From assembly GCF_019059575.1 (NCBI RefSeq), contig NW_024882034.1, positions 396,821 through 460,820 of the forward strand: a DNA stretch of 64,000 nucleotides, read 5' to 3'. This DNA comes from Amphibalanus amphitrite (Eukaryota > Arthropoda > Thecostraca > Balanomorpha > Balanidae). The notes under the pieces were generated by a model. That model was not told where the DNA came from and made no database searches. It worked only from the letters and a program-made list of their open reading frames with translations. A program made the position numbers and the translations under genes. Positions 1 through 12,289 of the stretch are shown here, one piece after another; positions within the stretch are counted from its first letter, which is position 1; every line of letters begins with the position of its first letter.

Positions 1-2518
1 TATGGGTGACGTGTGGCTTGTGGGTTTGTGATCTTATGGGTGATACGACGTAGGTCAAATCGTTAAGGAGTTAATGCCGTGAAATTGAGAGGAGATTTCA
101 AATAACCCTCGATCGAAGTTTTGCTTTAGAGATAGTCTTGCTGATTAGTGGTCGCATATCATTTTATCGTGCGGATCCGCATATTTGTACCTACGTGTTT
201 TAAATGCCTCTGAAATCATTTTAGCGAGCTCATCGCCAACCAAGATCGTATCGTCTGTGTTTTAAAGTGAGACTTAACGCTTCATAACCAGATTGTATCT
301 CAGCGACAGAGGCAGCGATTTTGGAACCGCTGCAGTCGCAAGGTGAAACATCAATAACTCAGCTGATGCATGGCCTATTTCTATTTCTATTATAAGATAT
401 CTCAGTCGCTCAGGATATCTAAAATGGGCCCGGGATTTCAGTAATATGTAACAATTCTTAAAACAGATGCAGCGACCGGTCCCTTTTATTCGATGAGGCT
501 TGGCTCATTGTTAGCATGACCTAAGTCGTCTTATTTCTCGTCAAGCTAAAATCTACTCCCAACACCCCTTGTGCTCTTTATGTTCAAGCACGCTTGCAAT
601 CGTTTCTCAAAAGTCAGAAGAGAGAAACTCACTTTGGTAATGAATCGATTGACCATGTGATAACTACTATTCAGTAGCTGACATATGAGGCCTTAAATCA
701 GCAGTTTAGATGATTGTAGGTGTCAAACTATTTACCAAGTGATGCAGAATAACCTTCAATTCCACGCTTTCACTAGCAGACTATCAGATTAGACGATGCC
801 GGTCTGCTGATGGCGTTCTCTGAAAACGAAGCTACGCTTTCCATTCATTCCGACACGAGCTGCTTTTGCCACGTGAAATACGCCATCCACGAGAGAACAT
901 TCAGCCAAATGAAAGTCACACATCAGTCCCGTGAGCAAACGACGACGGGTGTATAATAGAAGATTCAGGCTTTTCAAACATGGAATTCGCTGCCATGCAG
1001 CTTCAGCTATCTAACTCACCTTGACACGGACTATGATTGCTAGATAGCAAGAATTTCTATGTTATAAGCAATTAAAAATGACGAACTATCTTATGGACGG
1101 AATAAAATAATGTAAATATGATCGGAATGAATTATTTCAGCGTCAATCAACTTCAATTCAGCGCATATAATCTGCAATAGTGAAGGACTATCACCCAAAA
1201 CGCCCATGCTATCACCATCAGCAGCCTGATAGTGTCCGACAGCGCGAGCCCCAGGCTGTGTGTTGAGGCAGCGGCCAGACATTTTACGGGCTGAGCCGGC
1301 AAGTGGGCGTCCCGACGGCAGTATCGCGCCGAACGTCGTGAGTTTCCTCTATACAAGACGGCCATAGGCCTGCCAAAGCGAGCTCTCGCGTGACGAAACG
1401 TCACTCAACGGCCTGTACACTGATGTGATGACTATGGAGCCGGGGAGGTCGCGGCCCAGTCGGCGGCGCTGCTAGCATCGCGCTGTTCACTATGCACTTT
1501 GAATTTGCCGAGTGGCCGGCCGCGACGTAAGCGCCTGAGCGGCCTGGAAGGGTAGACTGACCCGCATAGCTTGCGTGTACGGCGGTGCAGTCTACCATGC
1601 CTCCGCGCGCTGAAGGCAGTCAGCACATCGCGCTAGTTGAGAAGCTTTCGAGTTTCGCGGCACAATCACCAAGGTATTTTTGCTAAGTGAATTCGGTTAT
1701 ATAATCGATCAGCCCGTGCTCACACAGTTGAGATAGAGCCGCAGGTGGAGGAGTCTGGCATGTTTTCCAAAATGAAACTCGAAATTAACCGCGGTCCCAG
1801 AGGTTCTAACTGGACTTTTGTACTCTCCTAATCTATTCCGTTCAGTTTGAAAGTTCTGAACGTGTCCCTGCTGAGTGCTGAATGATTCGCTGGTTGCTTG
1901 TTAGCAATCGCAAAATGTAAATATCAAATTTGAACGGAAATCCTACCCTATTCATCGTGAAATGATTAAATAAATTCATTAACGACCTTCATCAGAACAT
2001 CAAATGCATATGTAAGAGCCGGCGTAACGACACAACTTCCCCAGCTTAATGGATTGTAAATCCTCCGGACTTGCCGAATTCCCGATGTCAAACAGGCGAC
2101 ACTAGGCCGTGATCAGAGGCCCTGTGACACGAACTGGCATGATGTGAGGTGACAGGGCATGCAGCGTCGAACGGCGCCTCGGCGGCACCAGTCTCAGAAA
2201 TGCTCGGCACGGCGCTTTGTTGCATTCCGGAGCACGTCACATGGAGCGTCGTCACGTCACGCCGGAGCCGGCGGTGGACCTTGTTCATCGTGACGGCGCA
2301 GTGGTCCATGCTTGCCGTTACACTGGGCAGTGACTATTGCTAGCCGTAACCGTGATGACAGCGACTGTTCTACGTGCCGGAAGCGACTGCTCACTTTACC
2401 TGTCGCTACTGTTGCTTGTGGTCACCGTGATGGTTCGGCGGATGCTACATGCATTGCTCACCAAGACTGCCACCAATAGGTACTCACTGCGACAGTCGCG
2501 GCAGCTCACTGTACTCAC
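1..2518. other. No gene recognised; possible downstream intron of the DPR-like gene
   Basis: I see no exon, RNA gene or element with paired ends here. GC-rich patches near 1430-1580 and 2100-2500 contain only short open frames on both strands, with no recognisable protein similarity. The DPR-like gene to the right reads leftwards and its Ig exon ends in a good splice donor at 2518, so this stretch is probably intron. I looked on the minus strand for the expected continuation of the Ig domain (a V-S-W type start) and did not find it. Confidence 0.5.
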
Positions 2519-3568
2519 CGTGATGCCGCTGGCCTGTTTGACGCGACAGTTGAGCGTGGCCTCTGTGCCGAGAAGCACGGTCACGTTGCCCGAGAAGTAC
2601 TCGTCGTAGTAGGGTCCCGGTCCGGGAGTGCTGACCACCGGCCGAAGCACGCGCTGGAAGTCGAGGCCTGCCGGGAGGGGGGTGGACGGACCTGTCAGAC
2701 TGTCACGGCCGTCACGCCCCCGACATCCGTCACATGTGACAGCGATCAATCAGCGCCACAATGTCGGGGTCCGAGAGGTCGGCCCCGCCGCTGAGTAGAC
2801 GAGTGCCCGCTGGTCATCGCAACTTTGAGATAAACTTTGAGGACAATGCGGGAAATTAGTAGCACCATGAAGAACTTTGATGCGTCGTCGCTGCAGCTTT
2901 TAAATCTCGATTTACCTGCTCTAATCCTCGTCATAGAGGTTTGCATTTAGCATAGTAAGGTGGGATCCAATCACGTTTAATCTAGCATTACGTTTGCTAA
3001 AAGCTGTGTACACGATTTTGCATATGTTCAGCGTTTCGCCGTAGGTTCCTGGAAGTCGATCAGGGTCGCAGTGATTCAGTGAACGTGTCGACACACCATT
3101 AACACTCCATAAAAGTGTCAAAGGCTGGCCATAATTTGTTCACGCGGTCTATCAAAGCTGCAATCATCGTCACGCGCCACATATTCTGATAGGGACAGCT
3201 GGTATTTAACTCTTCCGAATTCTGTCATTTGCATTTCAACAACTTTGTTGACGAGGCCGGCTGTTGAGTGGTGAGATGTGTCAATGTTTTAAACATGAGC
3301 TTGCCGCTGTTCACGAGACGACCGCCAAACCTAACCTCAGGCGACAAACGTGAGCCACTCAGGACAAGTTAGCACAAAAACGTCGTCAACAATGTTTCGG
3401 ATAAGTATGGGTGCTCCAAATGCGGCTAGGAAATGAGATGTGTGTATGACCCGCTAGCCTGTTTGACGAGTCCAGGGCTGTTTCCAACGTCGAACACATT
3501 GAATGATGGGCGGCTCAAGACTATGTGTAGTCGCCGTCTTTGATAATAATGATCTTGTGCTGCTTCTT

Positions 3569-3616
<48 letters not shown>

Positions 3617-6600
3617 ACTAAAACGCACTCCAAGTGACCTTCAAAACGAATCTGTGAATATCTGTGGACGTTTCAAGTCATTAAAGTTTGGGGCGTATGT
3701 ACTTAGCAAAGGCTACTGGAACTTACAGGGTGTCTCAAAAGTTCGTTGACAGGTACCAGCCATGCTTTTTTGTCAATACTTCTGAATCAACAAGAAATTA
3801 ACAGTCGAAATTTTGCATGGGCATTGGTGACAACCTTCCTCAAGCAATCTCATTGTTTTCAAGTGCATTCGACCCTTCATGAGCTCACAAAAAGGGTTCA
3901 CCTCTGACCATGGATCAGGCACGAAAATGTAGGTTGCAAAGTCGGGTATGTTGTGAAACTCTCTGTTTCAGGAGTAATGGGAATGGTTAAGTCGGAAATG
4001 ACACATGGCTAAGTGTCGGCGAGGATGAGTGCAACATGATGATCATCTCATAAAAACGGTGGCTAAAATTTTTGAAGGACGAAATCATGCGAGACTAACG
4101 GTGTTTTGAACGACCCTCGCACGACAGCAGACTCGTGTTCCGGAAAGCAGCTGAAAATGCGGTCATAACTATTGAAAACTGGCAAGAAGCTCACACACAG
4201 AGGTTACCCATTTTCAAAAAGTGCAGGTCATCGTAAAATAAAGACAAATTATAATTTAAAATTGTTTATAATATCTATAACGCTAATTTTTGGGGACAAT
4301 AACACAAAAATCGTCAATGCCAAGGACACCTCACCCTCCAAAAGTGTTAGTTATTGTAAAAATTTTATCTAACGAAGTTTCAAGAGGCAGATCTGCAGCG
4401 AATAATTATCTTTTAAACACAAAATCTCGATAAAACCACACGATGGACAGGTTTGGGCCGTTTACAAAGCAGAACATCTCCCGAGGAAAACACTCCGCAA
4501 CCGAGCGAAGGTCTTGGCATGGGGAATGACGAGCGCTTGGAATTTGCAAAATTTGCACAATGTGTCTGAGAAACAGACGTCCGACACATTCTGCTACCAT
4601 ATGATGCGAAAAATTTACTCCTGGCACTTCCCGTTTGTTCAGGACTGGGGTCGTTTTGAAAAGGCGCTTGGGATGTCGGCGCCAGTCATTCATGAAGGAG
4701 TTAGCGCCAGAGAATGCCTACAAAATACTCATGAATGGTGTCGATGCAAGCTGTCGGCTTTCAGGGAAAATCAGATGTTGCCGGGGAGCTAGTGAAAACT
4801 AAATCCGACGCAGAAACTGCAGGGGATTCCCTTGCAAGAGCTTGCAAGCTGGTAACCTTTTATCAGCCTCCGGCAGCTGACGGAGCAACAAAAATCGGTA
4901 TGGGCAAATATTTTTGGAGATACAGCAAAGGGGTTGGTTTCCAACCTTCTTAATCAGTTGTCAAAACATGCATATTTGTGTAGTGTACACACAGACACCA
5001 AAACCTTATACTTTTGGCCGGTTCTTATATGCTTTATTGGCATGGGAAATGTGTAAGCGAACTTTTGAGACACCCTGGAAATCTAAAAAATGATGGTTCA
5101 AAAAATGTCCTGACATTTGTATTTTATCTCGGTTATTGATTTAGTGTATTGACTGTTTTCGGTTACGCAACTCTCTGAACTCCAGGCGCAATTTTACACA
5201 CAGCCTCAGGGGATGCCGATCTCCAAACACCGGTCCATTCTGCTGACAGTCGGCGTTCGCTCCTTTCCCCAGGGAGTTCGGCCACTCAGCGCACTCCTCC
5301 ATCTGACGGACATCTGTCCAGCTGTCAGCTCGTGCCCGAGTCCCCGGGGTGCGGAACTGGCCCCCAGTAGTGTGCCCCGCGGCCCACCCGCCGGTGAGGT
5401 AAACAGACAAACTCGACCGGTTGGCGCGGCGCTCTGTCCGTCTTCATATTTTCGCCGCTGATGGCGGTGGAAGCTGCTCCCAAGCGCAGCAAACAGAGGC
5501 GTTAAGGCGTGCGTAAATCCTGAGACTTAGGGCCGGCCAGGCGGGTGTCACCGAGGACTACCAACGGCGGTCGGCAACGGCACAGAAACGGGACAGGGCA
5601 GGGCGGGAGGACAGACGGAGAGACGGACAGACGGACAGACTGACAGACTGACAGACGGACAGACGGACAGACGGACAGACGGACACACGGACAGACGGAC
5701 AGACTGACAGACTGACAGACGGACAGACGGACAGACGGACACACGGACACACGGACAGACGGACACACGGACACACGGACAGACGGACAAACGGAGAAAC
5801 GGACAGACGGACAGACGGACAAACGGAGAAACGGACAGACGGACAGACAGACAGACGGACAGACGGTCAGACGGACAGACGAACTAGAGGTATGACCTGA
5901 AGGTATATAAAGACTGCAGAAAAGAGGGCAGTCAGCCGGACGACACGATAATAAATGCACTAGATGCAATTATCTATCCACATGCTTCTCCGCCCTTCCA
6001 TTAGTCGTTGAGTGTTTGCGTCTGTTGGTTTAACCACCGGCACGCCTCAACTAAGATGAGGCGGACGGGAGCGTCGTTTATTGTGGAGCGTTGACAGGGG
6101 AGATGAAAGAACAACAAACATCCGAAGTTGGTGGCCAGTTGAGCGGAAGGCAGCCACCAGAAAAACTGAGGTCGGTGGGTGTTCTGGAGCAGCACTTGGT
6201 AAGAGAGATAGTGAGTTATCTGATCTTGTGATCCGCAGGTGGAAATGAAACATGTCTGGTGTCTACGCTGTATAAAATAAAATTGGAATGAGTTAGTGTT
6301 TTCTTTACAGGATTACTATAATTTGCATGTAGGTATATGTGTTAGACGTGGTCCCGGAAAAGTACACCATGATTCTCGACATTCGCTTAGAATTTCAGCC
6401 TTGCCTCAGCTGGAGCACCTTTCAGCCAGACTAAGTGAGTGCCGGGATGGAAAATGGCGTCACGATCTCCCAGGCCGACTTCCGTAGAAGCGGCGAATTT
6501 CCAGCGGCCGCCGCTCTCCAAGCCACTGACGGAGATCGTCCGAGGTGGCCGGGCCTCATCTGGGATGATTCCGGCAACAGATAGGTCGAACAAATGGTGT

Positions 6601-9600
6601 CCATCAGGCAGGGCGCTGATGGGACGCCCATGGGACAGCTGCTGGATGGCTATATTACCGCGCGGGGTGAGACGCAACCGGTACCAAACGGCAGCAACGA
6701 ACGGGCTACGGCCCGGAGGTGAGGCTCACATTGGTGGGCGGAGGGGAGAGGAGAGGGGAGGGAGAGGAAGGAAGAGGGAAGGAGAGGGAGGGAGAGAGAG
6801 GGAGAGGGAGGGGGAGGGAAAGGGAGGGAGAGGAGAGGGAGAGTTAAAAGGTAGAGAGGGAGGGATGGAGAGGGATAATTTGGGAGAGGGAGAGAGATGC
6901 ATATTGCATAATAAATATCAAACGTTATTCGGACGGACAGCTCTCGAGCAAAGAAGCATTCTGCAACGGTGATGAAAATTCAGTGAGAGAAATGCGGGAC
7001 AGGTTTTTCTTCATTTAGTTTGATCAAATATATGCACAAAGTCATTAGCCAATTAAATATCACCTCATGCAGTGGCAGCACAGGGTGCTATATATTCCAC
7101 CGGAGGGATGTGACGCGTCGAGCGCCACCCCACCATTCTGTATTATCACAGTATGTATCGTGCGGCATGGGGAGGGACATGGGAGACGATATAGGAAGAT
7201 TTGCAAAATAATTATGATTTTACGGGCTTTAACCCTATTAGTGGCAGGCTCCTGGCTACCCCTATTAGTGGCAGGGGGGGGGGGGCTGTTTACGACCCCC
7301 CTGATATCTCGAGATCTAACGGGCCGATTTTCAAAATTCAAACGGCATTCGATTTCGCTCAACGTGATCTACATTTCCAAAAAATAAAAATTAAAAAATG
7401 TCAATAGGGGGGTAGAGTGGGGTAAAAGCGGGCAAATTGCAGATACATTTTAGACTGTTTATCACGGCCAGGTTTCTGAACCAATCTTAACGCAACTTTT
7501 GCCGATCGATAGAGAATGAACCAGGAATTCACATGGATCCTAAAAATATGCATTCTCAAAAATCATAGGTGGATACAGATCATTGAGATTGGGGGTACAC
7601 AAAAAGTATAGTAAATAAGGTTTTTGTTGGTACTGTTTCTAAAAAGGGTGGTAATGGTCTTGTTATGTTACTATTTACTTATGAGAGAACGACTACAATT
7701 GCATTGGTCATGCATAGGCGGTGTCAGGGCACCTATGTTGGGAGGTAAAACACCTAACCCCCACTTTTTGGACGCCTGGATCCGCCTATTATAGCAAAAA
7801 CGTGTCAAAAGAGGATGCAAAATAACTTTGTATATGTTATCACATGATACCTTTCATTCACTGTTCGTAAAACTGGTGCATACAGTTATAATACATCAGC
7901 ATCGTGATCTTCGCCCAAATGACTCGCTTCACGAATAGGACTCCCCAATTCCCAGTGCTCTGGAGCCGCCTCTGGTAAAGTTATGAACTTGAAATTTTCA
8001 GGAAATGTGCCCCATTTAGTTTCAGGAAAAGTCAGAAAATTTCAGCATCGAAGCTTCAGCGGTTTCGGAGATATTCCCGAAAACCCTGAGGGGTGGATGA
8101 AAACAACCCCCCCCTGCCACTAATAGGGTTAAAGGAAGATCCGCGTGGCACGTTGAAAGCATATCCTGTGGAGACGCTATACTCTATAGCACACCCTACA
8201 ATAACCCATCGCGCATGGAGCAACTACCCCTTTATCACACAACGCACAGTTTTGTTATTCATGTATTCAAATGTATTCAGCGGTGTCATTCAGGGGAACG
8301 ATGTCTCATGTTTTCTCCAAACAGAGACATTGCTGCACTGTTCACCGGTTCTTGCCTAGCAGGCTGCCAGCTGCATAAGCAGCTCTGGATCAGCACAGGG
8401 CCGTATACTGATAGGCGTTTCTGTGTTACCGCTGTCAGTGTGACAGTGGCGGACAAGGGGCAGTCACCGGGCTGGGTCGGTGTCTTCGCGACCTGGCCAG
8501 TGGCCACCCCGCCGCGCCGACAGGGGACACTTCGGCTGGTGGGTCGGGTCGTTGTCTCCGACCTCATCGACCCTCCCTGCTAGGTATGACCCCCTGATGA
8601 CTCCGACCCTGGACCCATCAGGGCCGTCCAGCCCACCATGGAAGCCGCAGTGACCGTCCAGCCCATCACTACTGGAGCTGCCGTGACCGTCCACCTCCTA
8701 TAGACGGCCGTCACTCGGCGATTGACCGTCCCGGCCAGTTCATTCTGCGCTCGTTACGGCCGTCTGGGGCCGTCACTGCCCGCCGATTGGCAACGGGTCA
8801 CGTGATATACCCCTGGGCGGTGACCCCCAAGTGCCATTGTCGGGGGAGGGGGAGGGGTGGAGGAGGGGACAGACGGCGCTCCGTGACCCGGTCTTGTGAG
8901 CGACTCCCGTCCATCATTGGCCTGGTTGACGCGCGGCGCCGGTCCGACGCGCCGAATTTGTGGCCGTCGGGGCGTGCGGCAGAAGCTGGCGCAGTCGCGT
9001 CGATCGTGGCGAGAATTCATTAGGCGTCCGGTGGAGCGCGGTCGGGCCGTCCTGAGGTCCGCACCGATCCGTCATCGTGAAATATGTCCGTGACGACGGA
9101 CGGCCGAAATCGCCCCTGGCGGCAGGCCGACTACCACAAAGACGAGACGGACGGCAGCGGAGCGCACTGGTCGGGCACGGGCCGTCGGAGACAGTGCGGT
9201 GTGTTCAGGCACGGACGGAGACATGTGTGAGGAATGAGCGGACCGAGATAAGGGTTGGGAATGGACAGTGGGGGACAAAAGCAGTGCAAGTGTATGTAGA
9301 CGGAGACGGTATTGGGGTATACAGACGGAGAGATAAGGTCAGTACGGATGGAGACAGGGATCGGGAACGAGCGGACGGAAATATTATTTGGGTGGATGTA
9401 GGTATACGGGGGGACGCATTCCAAATAAGGACCGGTACGGATGGAGACGGAAGACAAGAACAGGCATGGGTGAGCGGAGGCAAGCACTTTCAGATAAAGA
9501 CAGCCGGAGTCGGGTACAAGCTTCATAAATTCGACAGATTATCTCCTTCCGATACGGAAATAGTCACTACATCTACCAGCGCCGATGATCGCTTCCCGCC

Positions 9601-11700
9601 AGACATTAGTGTCGCTCTATTGAAACTTTGGCCCCTGCCTGGAAAGTGGACACGGCGAGCCTGAGGCCGAGGGCGAGGTCGGAGCAGAAGCCGGGTCGTG
9701 ATCAATGGGCCGTATGCTCGACTGCGGAGGTTCGTGCCCCCAGAGTCGATTCCAAGATTGGATTAGGGCGTGATGTCATTTGGTAGGTGAATGAATGGAC
9801 CGACCGTGCGTGGCGAACAATTTAAGCGATCAGCTGGAACGGTCGCGGTCACAAATCAGTGACGCTTATTGCCTATTCTAGATTTTCCTGAAAACAGAAA
9901 GATTATCTTTGGACGCCTTAAATAGTATTTTAGTGTTCTAAAACCACCTAGTATGGTAAAGGAAAAACTTGCGTTGTCGCTGAAAAGGGTTGTGTTGTAA
10001 CGCCTATGCATGGATGTGGATAAAAGGGCCCCCTCCCTGCTATCTGAACAAATGAAGGTCTACATATGTAACTCTATGCACGAGTGTGAGGACTAGCAAT
10101 GTAAAATCAGTCTTGAAACCCCGTAATGTTGTAAGTACTGCAAAGTTGCAAAACGATGAAAATTTAAAGTCAGGATTGATTTAAAGTAAAAGTGTTTCAG
10201 CACTTCCTCAGTGAAATTGGTTAAGGACGCAAGTGTTGTGTTTGAATGTTCATATAGCCGGGCGAGTGCATTGGGATGAGCCGATCAGCAACCATAAGCA
10301 GCGACAGGAATTAAACTGAATTACTTCTCTAAAAACATATTCAGAAAACGTAATCCACTACTTAGACTCAAAGTTATCAAGTTGACAAGAGAAGAGTCTG
10401 ATGCTATCCTTTGACCGCATTTTTGTGAGGAAAATATTCGGTTTGGGGTCACAATTTGAGGTGCCTGGTTCAAAGTTTGCAAAACTGATATACAGGGTGC
10501 GCCATAAAGATTTACGTCATAAAGATTGTAAAGATATGTAGTAAGTTACTCCACATGTATTTCGGATATTCATAAATTTTGGAAATTGTGAGCATGCGGA
10601 CACCGTTTGAAAAATGTTTAGCTCGAAAACTTCATAAACAGTCCATCATTTCCTCGCAAGGAAAAAAACACGCAATAGAAAACGTAAAATCTATGAAGCA
10701 TTAAAATGATATTTACAGAAATTCACTTTTACGTTGATCACGCCACTAACTATACGTATATCTAAATTTATGGCAAAAACTAAAGTGATTTTGTATCGTC
10801 CAGTAAAAAGGGTAATGTTTAACTTGCTAAAAGCTGTTTTGATTGTAATTGATCAGCCTGACATGCCTCTTCAATGATCATTGACATTCGGTAAACATTC
10901 GGTAAACATTAACAAACGATAAACATTGATGCCAGTAAACACACTCAGTACATATGGTGCAATCGGAAAGCAACCAGGCGCTTTAGTACACTTCACCTCT
11001 CTCAAAGGGACAGCTGCGATCAATCATACCCTCCGACACCAAATCTGTTGAGGGACATTTATCAAAGCCGGTCACATGCTGCTCAATTTATTGGTCATGC
11101 TCTCTATTGGATGACCTCTAAGGGAGCCGTTCCATTTGCTTTATCTAAATTATTTTATTCTTCGGATAAGGCAAGTCAGAAGCATGTTGGGCATGACCGG
11201 TTCCCAATATCACAGCGTCTGGGGATCTTTGAGAGTGCGTATACATTATGGTATGGGACAGGCGTTTTTGGTTACCAGCGCTTAACGTAAGTATTTCCAT
11301 TCTGTGACCAACCGGGAACCTTCCGATAAAAGGTCAGGCTCGGGACAGCTGCGCAACAAGCTCTGGTTAGCCTGAGCTCTGCTAATGACTTTGTTTACAC
11401 AGTCACTATTATGTGATGTTCTAACCAAATCCACAACATTCTCGCAATATGCATAAAGCTAAAATGCATCCTAAAATTATCCATACCATAGCTAGCTGGA
11501 TTTAAAAGTCACGGAACTTTGTGGTCATATACTGCTACCAAATTTGCAAGACATTGATCCGACGGACGCTCAGTTTATTCTTGGTTGCTACTCCCCTCGT
11601 TTGTAATTGTCAACGATTGATTACCCACGCCGATCCCTATATGTTCCTTACCGTCAGCGGACGACCTCAGCAGCAGGACAAACGCCAGGGCGCCGAGCAT
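2519..11700 (-). CDS. DPR-like immunoglobulin cell-surface protein, 5' exons only (partial gene)
   Basis: Two exons on the minus strand join in frame. Exon A (11700 down to 11652) starts with ATG, has an in-frame TGA 18 bases upstream, and encodes a short hydrophobic leader (MLGALAFVLLLRSSAD plus one base) before a GTAAGG donor. Exon B (2667 down to 2519) follows a pyrimidine-rich CAG acceptor, begins with the two bases needed to complete a Gly codon, and ends at GTGAGT. It encodes a proline-rich linker, then PYYDEYFSGNVTVLLG and TLNCRVKQASGIT. That is the start of an Ig domain with its first Cys, closely resembling arthropod DPR proteins, in which the next residues are V-S-W. Known role: DPRs are neuronal surface proteins that bind DIP receptors in synaptic partner choice. 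The exon pairing is inferred from matching phase across a 9-kb intron full of transposons. The second Cys and second Ig domain would lie beyond the window. A DIP or another Ig family is possible but fits less well. Confidence 0.5.
2668..3725. other. Intronic sequence with a (CTG)15 microsatellite
   Basis: This lies inside the proposed DPR-like intron. The only distinct feature is an uninterrupted CTG run at about 3572-3616. Read on the minus strand (the gene strand) it is CAG. No exon or paired repeat was recognised in the rest. Confidence 0.5.
3572..3616. repeat. (CTG)15 trinucleotide microsatellite
   Basis: About fifteen uninterrupted CTG units follow a short imperfect lead-in (TGCTGCTTCTTCTACTG). 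There is no open frame of convincing length around the run on either strand, so it is treated as a non-coding microsatellite. Confidence 0.9.
3726..5077. mobile_element. Mariner-type element with 1.35-kb span, no intact transposase
   Basis: The ends are inverted copies: CAGGGTGTCTCAAAAGTTCG on the left and the reverse complement of nearly the same sequence ending at 5077. The CAGGGTGTCTCAAAAGT type of end is common in Tc1/mariner elements. TA is present at the left junction (3724-3725) but not at the right, so the target duplication has decayed. Several short frames lie inside (for example around 4514-4950), but none shows the mariner signature. This is either a non-autonomous copy or a badly eroded autonomous one. 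Confidence 0.7.
5078..5608. other. No feature recognised
   Basis: Mixed-composition DNA within the proposed DPR-like intron. Short open frames overlap on both strands near 5140-5460 and resemble chance frames in GC-rich sequence. No splice-bounded exon or repeat pair was seen. Confidence 0.4.
5609..5882. repeat. GACA/GACG minisatellite, 8-bp unit
   Basis: An array of the unit GGACAGAC with variants (ACTGACAG, ACGGACAC, ACGGAGAA) runs for about 270 bases. Because it lacks stop codons it creates long open frames on the minus strand, rich in Ser-Val-Cys-Pro. These are artefacts of the repeat and not a protein gene. Confidence 0.9.
5883..6740. other. No feature recognised
   Basis: Unique-looking sequence of mixed composition. 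Overlapping frames of 60-180 codons on both strands at 6296-6970 have no recognisable similarity, and one runs into the purine-rich repeat to the right. Confidence 0.4.
6741..6896. repeat. Purine-rich (GGGAGA)n tract
   Basis: About 155 bases are almost entirely G and A on the plus strand, in loose GAGGGA/GGGAGA units. Such tracts can adopt non-B structures; that is general knowledge and not something shown here. Confidence 0.85.
7233..8129. mobile_element. TTAA/poly-G family element (copy 1)
   Basis: The ends are TTAA-CCCTATTAGTGGCAGG on the left and the exact inverse at the right, followed by TTAA (7229-7232 and 8130-8133). The left terminal motif is duplicated (again from about 7260) before a run of about 13 G; the right end carries a C run. 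Just inside the G run is a block containing GGGCCGATTTTCAAAATTCA that recurs in copies at 32.6 kb and, more weakly, 26.3 kb. A sequence near 7410-7435 resembles the end of the element at 31252. There is no coding capacity. TTAA duplication with a CCC start suggests a piggyBac-like or Kolobok-like non-autonomous element. Confidence 0.75.
8130..11651. other. Intronic sequence of the DPR-like gene with no recognised exon
   Basis: The GC-rich part (about 8450-9700) carries degenerate repeats of GACCGTCC and of a GGACGGAGACGG type that keep frames open, including one of 195 codons starting at a non-ATG codon (9077). I see no domain or splice structure in it. At 10494 a sequence CAGGGTGCGCCATAAAGA looks like a single mariner-type end, with no partner found. 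At about 11290-11420 lies a segment whose core (GCGCAACAAGCTCTGGTTAG) resembles the tail of the SINE at 20.8 kb. Confidence 0.4.
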
Positions 11701-12289
11701 CCTAGACGTCCGTCGGCTTCATCTGGAACCAGGCCGCGCCTTCTCGGCGCCACACACCGTCACCAGGTCCGCTCCCGGGAGAACACCAGCCGGCGATAGA
11801 GGCGCGCCAGTGGCGCCACAAACGTCACTGCACTGCGCCGCGCTCGTCACCCAGGCGTCAGTCGGATTCGCCGCGGCACGTCAGCGGTGCGCCAGGTTCG
11901 TCCCCGAGGCAGTATCGACGCAATTGGTAATCCCCTCTCTGACGTGGCGGCTCGATCTTGTGAGCCGAGCGGTCCGGTGGGCGCTCGACGGGCGCTGTAA
12001 CGGGAGATGAAGTGTCTTAGTTAGCTGTGTTGCTTAAATTGGGCGACCATATACCTGTGGCGTGGCCGCGACGCCCAAATGAAGGGGCGGAATAAAGAGC
12101 TCCGTGAAATTACACCGGGGAGGTGGGGGCCCGGCGGGAGTCGTCCTATAGTCGGTCCTCGCCGAAAGACGCAAACGAGACAGTAGACACATAGACAGAG
12201 GGATCGCTGAAAGATCAAAGGTAGATTTTGAATGTCTCCAAAATGTCTGCGTACTGCAATGGAGGCCTCAGAGACAAGATATGCATTAT
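11701..12289. promoter_or_regulatory. CpG-rich upstream region of the DPR-like gene (inferred)
   Basis: About 300 bases directly upstream (right) of the leader exon are CpG-rich, unlike the AT-rich flanks, and would be 5' UTR and promoter of the minus-strand gene. No TATA box or clear initiator could be fixed. A short out-of-frame upstream ATG (about 11718) opens a seven-codon frame overlapping the start. The region ends at the target site of the foldback element. Confidence 0.3.

Noticed and set aside
5502-5969. 155-codon minus-strand frame rich in Ser-Val-Cys-Pro
   Set aside because: It is generated by the 8-bp GACAGACG minisatellite, which lacks stops in several frames.
9077-9664. 195-codon plus-strand frame
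   Set aside because: It starts at a non-ATG codon, follows degenerate GGACGGAGACGG repeats, and shows no domain or splice support.
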